Source of the DNA: CBFHND01 sp965657085
GTDB lineage: Bacteria; Pseudomonadota; Alphaproteobacteria; Rhodobacterales; Rhodobacteraceae
Length of the DNA: 36,629 bases
Reading direction: 5' to 3'
NCBI GenBank assembly: GCA_965657085.1
Contig: CBFHND010000030.1
Span: 1 to 36,629, forward strand
The notes under the pieces are model-generated. The model was not told the DNA's origin, ran no database searches, and saw only the letters and a program-made list of their open reading frames with translations. The translations under genes were made by a program, and so were the position numbers. Shown here one piece after another: positions 32,268-36,629 of this stretch (within the stretch, counting starts at the first letter, position 1; each line of letters opens with the position of its first letter).

Positions 32268-33389
32268 TCAGCGGATATCATCATCCTCGCCCAGTTTGGG
32301 GGCAGGTCGGTGCAACGACAGGTCCGCATCCGAGAACACGATGGGCGTGCGCACGCCCGGCACACCGTCCAGTTCGATCTGCATCCCCCGCGCGACCACC
32401 TGTGGATCAGCCATGACGTCGGCCATGTCGTTGATCGGCCCTGCGGGAACGCCCTCAGCCTCGCAAGCGGCCAGCAGATCATCGCGCGTCCGCTGGCGCG
32501 TGGCGTCGGTCAGAAGGGTGGTCATCTCGTCCCGGTTGGCGATGCGGTCACTGTTTTTCAGGAACCGCGGCGCTTCGGCCATGTGATCGAGCCCCAGAAG
32601 GCGGCACAGCCGCTGGTACTGGGCATCATTGCCCGTGGCGATGATGATATGTCCGTCTGCGCAGTCAAAGACCTGATAGGGCGTGAGATTCATATGCGCA
32701 TTGCCCATGCGGCCCGGTGCCGTGCCGCTGGTCAGATAGTTCATCGCCTGATTGGCGGTTACCGCCACGGCCACGTCCAGAAGGGCCATGTCGATATGCT
32801 GGCCCTTGCCGGTCTGGTGGCGCTGATGCAGGGCGGACAGGATCGCGGTGGTGGCATAGATGCCGGTAAAGATATCGGTGATCGCAACCCCGGATTTCTG
32901 CGGTTGGCCATCCGGTTCGCCGGTGATCGACATCAGACCAGACATGCCCTGAATGATAAAGTCATACCCCGCCCGGTGTGCGTATGGTCCCGTCTGACCG
33001 AAGCCCGTGATCGAACAATAGATCAGCCGCGGAAACGCGGCGTGCAGGCTGGCATAGTCGAGGCCGTATTTGGCAAGCCCGCCCACCTTGAAATTCTCGA
33101 TCAGGATATCCGCGTCGGCCAGCAGCGCTTTGAGGCGCGTCTGGCCCTCTTCCGTTTTCAGATCGACAATGACCGACGCCTTGCCCCGGTTGGTAGAATG
33201 GAAATAGGAGGCCGAAACATCGTCATCCCGTGTGACAAAGGGTGGGCCCCACTGGCGCGTGTCATCGCCGCGCGCCGCCTCGACCTTGATCACCTCCGCC
33301 CCGAGGTCCGACAGCGTCTGACCGGCCCAGGGCCCTGCAAGGACCCGGGCCAGTTCGACAACCTTCAAACCGCCAAGCGGGGATGACAT
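32268..33389 (-). CDS. CaiB/BaiF-family CoA transferase
   Basis: This 373-residue class III CoA transferase has the N-terminal LKVVELARVLAGPWAGQTLSDLGAEVIKVE signature (8-37), the VIVDLKTEEG segment and ITGFGQTGPYAHRAGYDFIIQGMSGLMS near 127-154. Catalytic Asp is D172 in SGVAITDIFTGIYATTA. Such enzymes move CoA between carboxylic acids (for example formyl-, carnitine- or succinyl-CoA); the acid cannot be read here. It starts one base into the DsbA-like stop (TGATG overlap), so the DUF721, DsbA-like and CoA transferase genes appear to form a leftward operon. Confidence 0.93.
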   Translation of the reverse strand: MSSPLGGLKVVELARVLAGPWAGQTLSDLGAEVIKVEAARGDDTRQWGPPFVTRDDDVSASYFHSTNRGKASVIVDLKTEEGQTRLKALLADADILIENFKVGGLAKYGLDYASLHAAFPRLIYCSITGFGQTGPYAHRAGYDFIIQGMSGLMSITGEPDGQPQKSGVAITDIFTGIYATTAILSALHQRHQTGKGQHIDMALLDVAVAVTANQAMNYLTSGTAPGRMGNAHMNLTPYQVFDCADGHIIIATGNDAQYQRLCRLLGLDHMAEAPRFLKNSDRIANRDEMTTLLTDATRQRTRDDLLAACEAEGVPAGPINDMADVMADPQVVARGMQIELDGVPGVRTPIVFSDADLSLHRPAPKLGEDDDIR

Positions 33390-34057
33390 CAGGCGCCGGC
33401 CTCGTCGAGGATACGCGCCATGTCTTCATAGGACATGTTGGTGTATTTCTTGCCGTTGATGACAAAGCTGGGTGTGCTGTCGATGTCGTCCGCCGCGGCG
33501 TTTTCCTGAAACCACGCGACGAGGGTGCGCGCCTTGTCGCCGTCCTGAAGGCAGGCTTCGAGTTGGTCCGCTTCAAGACCGGCAAGGCGGCCGATGCGGC
33601 GCAGGGCGTCGATGATCGCGCTCGGCTCACCCGCGCGCGACCACTGGTCCTGTTGCGCATAGATCAGGTCCGTCATGCCAAAGAACTTGTCCGGGCCCGC
33701 GCAGCGCGCGATCATCGAAGCCCAGAGGCCGTAGCGATCAAAATAGACTTCGCGGTAGACAAAATTGATCTTGCCGGTGTCGATGTAGTTGGCCTTCAAC
33801 TGCTTGTACGGGCCGTTGTGAAAGCTGCCACAGTGGGGGCAGGTGTAGCTGGCGTATTCGACAATCGTGACCGGTGCATCGGGATTGCCGATCTGCATTT
33901 CGATGATGCCGGATGTGTCGATGTCTTCGTCGCTGGATTGTGCGTTGGCAGCACCCAGTGGGTCGACAGGCGTCGAGGAAGATCCGCCGCCCAGAACGAA
34001 CCATGCGCCCCCGGCGACCACCACAACGGCGGCAAGAATTGCGATCAATCGTGTCAT
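33389..34057 (-). CDS. DsbA-family thiol-disulfide oxidoreductase
   Basis: This 222-residue protein has an N-terminal hydrophobic segment (residues about 4-22) that may be a signal anchor, then a low-complexity linker to about residue 50. A thioredoxin-like domain follows with active site CPHC (C73, C76, in YTCPHCGSFH) and the cis-proline segment STPSFVINGKKY near the C-terminus. The layout fits the short DsbA_4-type (BdbD-like) oxidoreductases that form disulfides in the periplasm. It lies 12 bp after the DUF721 gene and overlaps the CoA-transferase gene by one base. Confidence 0.92.
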   Translation of the reverse strand: MTRLIAILAAVVVVAGGAWFVLGGGSSSTPVDPLGAANAQSSDEDIDTSGIIEMQIGNPDAPVTIVEYASYTCPHCGSFHNGPYKQLKANYIDTGKINFVYREVYFDRYGLWASMIARCAGPDKFFGMTDLIYAQQDQWSRAGEPSAIIDALRRIGRLAGLEADQLEACLQDGDKARTLVAWFQENAAADDIDSTPSFVINGKKYTNMSYEDMARILDEAGA

Positions 34058-34069
34058 AGGAATTTTCCT

Positions 34070-34579
34070 TTAGCGTTTTGCACGTGTTAGTACGTTTGCC
34101 GCCAACCGTTCAAGCGCATCACGCAAGTCGGTGTTGGCAATGGGCGCAGCGGTATCGGCGGCCTTGGCGCGCGTGGAGTCGTCCGGCTCCGTCTTGGGCG
34201 CTGTTGTCGGGCGGGCCTGGAACTCGACCTGACCTTCGGCAAATCCGGTGGCGGCGGTCTGGGTGATCCGCACCCGGGCAATGGCGTTGTAGCCGTAGAC
34301 GCTGTTGACCTTGGTGCGCAGCTGTTCCTTCTGCATCTCGAGCATCGGGGCCTGCGCCCCGGTGGTCAGCAAGGTTAGCGTGGCGCCCATGCCCCCGCGC
34401 GCATAGCTCACCTCGACAGGTCGCGCGACGGCAGCCACATCTTCGCCGACGACCTCGGCCCAATGTGTCAGCAGGCGCGATTGGGCAAAGCCACGGCTTT
34501 CGCTGGCCGTGCGCACCCGTTGCGCCAGCAGGCTGGACGTCCTCTTGAACCCTTTTGTGGTGGCGCGGCGCGTGGCCAT
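34070..34579 (-). CDS. DUF721 (DciA-like) protein
   Basis: This 169-residue protein has an N-terminal DUF721 domain: SRLLTHWAEVVGEDVAAVARPVEVSYARGGMGATLTLLT near 34-72, then APMLEMQKEQLRTKVNSVYGYNAIARVRI to about 110. A disordered Ala/Thr-rich tail and a closing helix (LRDALERLAANVLTRAKR) follow. DUF721 proteins include DciA, the common replicative-helicase loader in bacteria without DnaC, so a DnaB-loading role is plausible here but not shown. The start at 34579 has AAGGGA 8 bases upstream; the open frame runs back to 35005 without support. It is divergent from mutY across 84 bp. Confidence 0.85.
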   Translation of the reverse strand: MATRRATTKGFKRTSSLLAQRVRTASESRGFAQSRLLTHWAEVVGEDVAAVARPVEVSYARGGMGATLTLLTTGAQAPMLEMQKEQLRTKVNSVYGYNAIARVRITQTAATGFAEGQVEFQARPTTAPKTEPDDSTRAKAADTAAPIANTDLRDALERLAANVLTRAKR

Positions 34580-34663
34580 GACTATGTTCCCTTTCAGGCT
34601 GGCAACATCATAGCGGAATGCCCCGCCGCTGCCAGCCCAAGCGGCCTTGGAAAGGAATAAAGA

Positions 34664-35713
34664 TTGCGTGACCTGACACGGGACCTTTTGCAGTGGTACG
34701 ACGTACATGCGCGCGCCATGCCGTGGCGTGTCGGACCGGTGGACCGCCAGTCTGGCATCGCCCCCGATCCGTACCGCATCTGGTTGTCCGAGGTGATGTT
34801 GCAACAGACCACGGTGGCCGCCGTGACAGACTATTTCACACGGTTCACAACCCGCTGGCCAACCGTTGATGCCCTTGCTGCTGCCGAGGATGCTGACGTG
34901 ATGGCAGAGTGGGCGGGCCTTGGATATTATGCGCGGGCGCGCAACCTTCTGAAATGCGCCCGTGCCGTTGTCGCGGAGCATGGCGGCGACTTTCCCGCCG
35001 ACCACGATGCCTTGCTGAAACTGCCGGGCATCGGGCCCTATACAGCCGCTGCGATTTCATCCATTGCCTTTGATCTGCCGCACACGGTTCTGGATGGCAA
35101 CGTCGAAAGGGTGATGGCGCGCCTGCACGATGAACACACCCCCCTTCCCGAAGCGAAACCGATCCTGATGCAGATGGCCGCGGACCTGACCCCGCAGACA
35201 AGGCCGGGTGACTATGCTCAGGCGGTCATGGACCTTGGTGCGACCATCTGCACGCCCCAATCGCCCGCCTGCGGCATTTGCCCCTGGCGTGACCCATGCA
35301 CCGCGCGTGCAGAAGGCACGGCCCCCCAATTGCCGCGCAAGACACCGAAAAAGGCCAAGCCGGTGCGCCACGGCAGCATCTACATCGCGCGGCGGGCCGA
35401 TGGGGCCTATCTGCTGGAAACCCGACCGGACAAGGGACTGCTGGGCGGCATGTTGGGCTGGCCCGGATCAGAGTGGATCGATGTGGCACAGGACAGGCCG
35501 ACCGGCACGCCACCGCTTACCGCCAATTGGACCCAAGTGAACGGTGAAGTGCGCCACACCTTCACGCATTTCCACCTGATGCTGACCGTCTATGCCGCAG
35601 ATGTTCCGACAGAGGCCGCGCCGGACGCAGGCGTTTTTCTGACACCGGACCGGTTTCGCCCTTCGGACCTACCCACCGTGATGCGCAAAGGGTTCGACCT
35701 GACCCGCGTCTAA
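34664..35713 (+). CDS. mutY: A/G-specific adenine glycosylase MutY
   Basis: This 349-residue base-excision enzyme removes A mispaired with G or 8-oxoG. The catalytic E43 lies in WLSEVMLQQTTV and D144 in LDGNVERVMARL, with the helix-hairpin-helix LPGIGPYTAAAI between. The [4Fe-4S] cluster ligands C196-x6-C203-x2-C206-x5-C212 are intact. A NUDIX-like C-terminal domain from about 230 (RRADGAYLLETRPDKGLLGGMLGWPG) reads 8-oxoG. The start is TTG with AAAGGA 7 bases before it; no in-frame ATG precedes the N-terminal helix. A short extra loop (PVDRQSGIAP) interrupts the usual PWR-to-PYR stretch. Confidence 0.96.
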   Translation: MRDLTRDLLQWYDVHARAMPWRVGPVDRQSGIAPDPYRIWLSEVMLQQTTVAAVTDYFTRFTTRWPTVDALAAAEDADVMAEWAGLGYYARARNLLKCARAVVAEHGGDFPADHDALLKLPGIGPYTAAAISSIAFDLPHTVLDGNVERVMARLHDEHTPLPEAKPILMQMAADLTPQTRPGDYAQAVMDLGATICTPQSPACGICPWRDPCTARAEGTAPQLPRKTPKKAKPVRHGSIYIARRADGAYLLETRPDKGLLGGMLGWPGSEWIDVAQDRPTGTPPLTANWTQVNGEVRHTFTHFHLMLTVYAADVPTEAAPDAGVFLTPDRFRPSDLPTVMRKGFDLTRV

Positions 35714-35720
35714 GCGCCGC

Positions 35721-35749
35721 TTGGCGGTCTGCTGCAGCGCAGCTATAAT
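35721..35749 (+). promoter_or_regulatory. Sigma70-type promoter for the AlkB-type gene
   Basis: TTGGCG at 35721-35726 and a perfect TATAAT at 35744-35749 are separated by 17 bp. The -10 box ends 33 bp before the ATG at 35783. It sits right after the mutY stop (35713), so the hydroxylase gene should have its own transcript. Confidence 0.65.
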
Positions 35750-35782
35750 ATGTCCGATCCAAAGTGCGCAAAGGTTCGAGTT

Positions 35783-36629
35783 ATGATGATTCCCGCCCCC
35801 GAACTGGCCAAGGTAAGCCGTGCGTTGCCCTTTGCAATGTCGCTGTTGTTGATCCCGCTGGCATGGATCGGGGCGATCTATGGCGGATGGACCGTGATCC
35901 TGTTGCCCGTGGTCACGTGGTACCTGTTTTCGGCGCTTGATCTGGCGGTGGGCCTTGATCTGGACAACGGCGATCTGGACGCAACCGAAGACGATCTGTT
36001 CTGGTACAAGGCCATCACCATTGCGTGGGTGCCGCTGCAGTTTCTGACCCTCTTTGGCATGATCTATTATGTCGCCCCGGCCGCACATCTGAACACGCTG
36101 GAAAAGATCGCCCTGTTCTTTGGCGTGGGTGTGATCACCGGGACGATCGGCATCAACTATTCGCACGAGTTGATGCACCAGAAGGACAAGCTGGAGCGCT
36201 GGCTGTCTGACGCGCTGCTGGCGATGGTGCTTTATTCGCATTTCCGGTCCGAACACATGCTGGTGCACCACCGCTATGTCGCCACCCCCCGCGACCCGGT
36301 GTCGGCGCGGATGGGTGAAAGTTTCTACCGTTTCTATCCCCGCGTTCTGAAGCAGTCCCTGCTGAGCGCGTGGAACGCGGAAAAGGCGATGCTGGCCCGC
36401 AAGGACCTGCCGTGGACCGACAGCAGCAACCCGTTCTTCAAGTACTGGTATCTGCAGGGCGTGTGCGTCTTGTTGGCCTTTGCCTTGGGCGGTTGGGCCG
36501 GTGTGGGCCTCTTTCTGCTGCAAGCGGGCGTAGCCATCTGGCAGCTTGAGCTGGTCAACTACGTCGAACACTATGGCCTGACACGCAAGCATCTGGGGGA
36601 CGGCAAATACGAGCACGTCCTGCCGCGAC
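35783..36629 (+). CDS. alkB: AlkB-type alkane 1-monooxygenase (partial, runs off the right edge)
   Basis: The frame stays open from 35783 to the window end (282 residues, C-terminus missing). It encodes a membrane di-iron hydroxylase with hydrophobic helices near 15-30, 35-56, 78-98 and 106-122. Its histidine boxes are HELMH (128-132), EHMLVHH (157-163, followed by RYVATPRDPVSAR) and NYVEHYGL (259-266). These match AlkB, which hydroxylates the terminal carbon of medium-chain alkanes and is fed by rubredoxin. The second box lacks the usual Gly (EHxxGHH), so substrate range may differ from classical AlkB. A TATAAT promoter lies upstream; AAAGG precedes two adjacent ATG codons. The fatty-acid desaturase superfamily is the alternative, less likely with the NYxEHYG box. 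Confidence 0.9.
   Translation, partial: MMIPAPELAKVSRALPFAMSLLLIPLAWIGAIYGGWTVILLPVVTWYLFSALDLAVGLDLDNGDLDATEDDLFWYKAITIAWVPLQFLTLFGMIYYVAPAAHLNTLEKIALFFGVGVITGTIGINYSHELMHQKDKLERWLSDALLAMVLYSHFRSEHMLVHHRYVATPRDPVSARMGESFYRFYPRVLKQSLLSAWNAEKAMLARKDLPWTDSSNPFFKYWYLQGVCVLLAFALGGWAGVGLFLLQAGVAIWQLELVNYVEHYGLTRKHLGDGKYEHVLPR

Noticed and set aside
1..36629. CRISPR array, tRNA, rRNA, insertion sequence, prophage or toxin-antitoxin pair
   Set aside because: No regularly spaced direct repeats, no cloverleaf-like or rRNA-like stretches noticed, no transposase or integrase motif, and gene order is that of a stable chromosome. A covariance-model scan would be needed to exclude a cryptic RNA gene.

Overview
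The window looks like chromosomal DNA of an alphaproteobacterium of the order Rhodobacterales, probably the Roseobacter group. The evidence is its high GC, the Rhodobacter-type porin, the DUF3576-leuS-lptE-holA and pmbA-phosphatase-DUF4170-waaA-lpxK gene strings, a CenR-like regulator, and TTG starts behind good Shine-Dalgarno sites. It is densely coded, mostly housekeeping DNA. I see no tRNA, rRNA, IS, prophage or CRISPR, and no gap over 300 bp.

Layout. 1-10.7 kb: a possible gene tail, then a mainly leftward block: exonuclease III, a thioredoxin/TPR chaperedoxin, a LON-substrate-domain protein, a Trm112-like protein, an amidase, a DapC-like aminotransferase, ftsK and lolA. One rightward ubiquinone-type hydroxylase interrupts it. 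10.7-16.4 kb: a leftward CenR-type response regulator, rightward ribA, a LysE exporter and a YkuD transpeptidase, then leftward YggS and a porin, and a rightward DUF3576 lipoprotein. 16.4-20.4 kb: leuS-lptE-holA with overlapping ends. 20.4-25.8 kb: metabolic accessory genes (GFA protein, glutathione transferase, HI0933-type flavoprotein, MscS channel, small HNH protein, crotonase-fold protein, SDR). 26-32.3 kb: a DUF2125-like exported protein, then pmbA, a CysQ/IMPase phosphatase, DUF4170, a WaaA-like transferase and lpxK. 32.3-36.6 kb: leftward DUF721-DsbA-CoA transferase, rightward mutY, and an AlkB-type alkane hydroxylase that runs off the right edge.

A theme is envelope building: LolA and LptE (lipoprotein and LPS assembly), WaaA-like and LpxK (lipid A/Kdo), the porin, the exported lipoprotein, the YkuD enzyme, FtsK, and a CenR-like regulator of a family known to control envelope genes.

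The most interesting non-coding signal lies just after the CenR-like gene. A perfect FNR-type box (TTGAT-N4-ATCAA) is followed, about 41 bp downstream on the minus strand, by a two-hairpin segment with an exposed CCTCCC and a strong terminator. It looks like an oxygen-regulated small RNA, but this is unproven. A second is a dispersed two-hairpin repeat with two copies (about 108-150 and 5101-5146) whose second stem differs in sequence but keeps its pairing. Others are an 11-bp tandem repeat upstream of the GFA gene, a riboflavin enzyme with a degenerate RibB-like domain, a crotonase lacking both catalytic glutamates, and a WaaA-like enzyme lacking the usual catalytic glutamate. I found no clearly novel multi-gene system.
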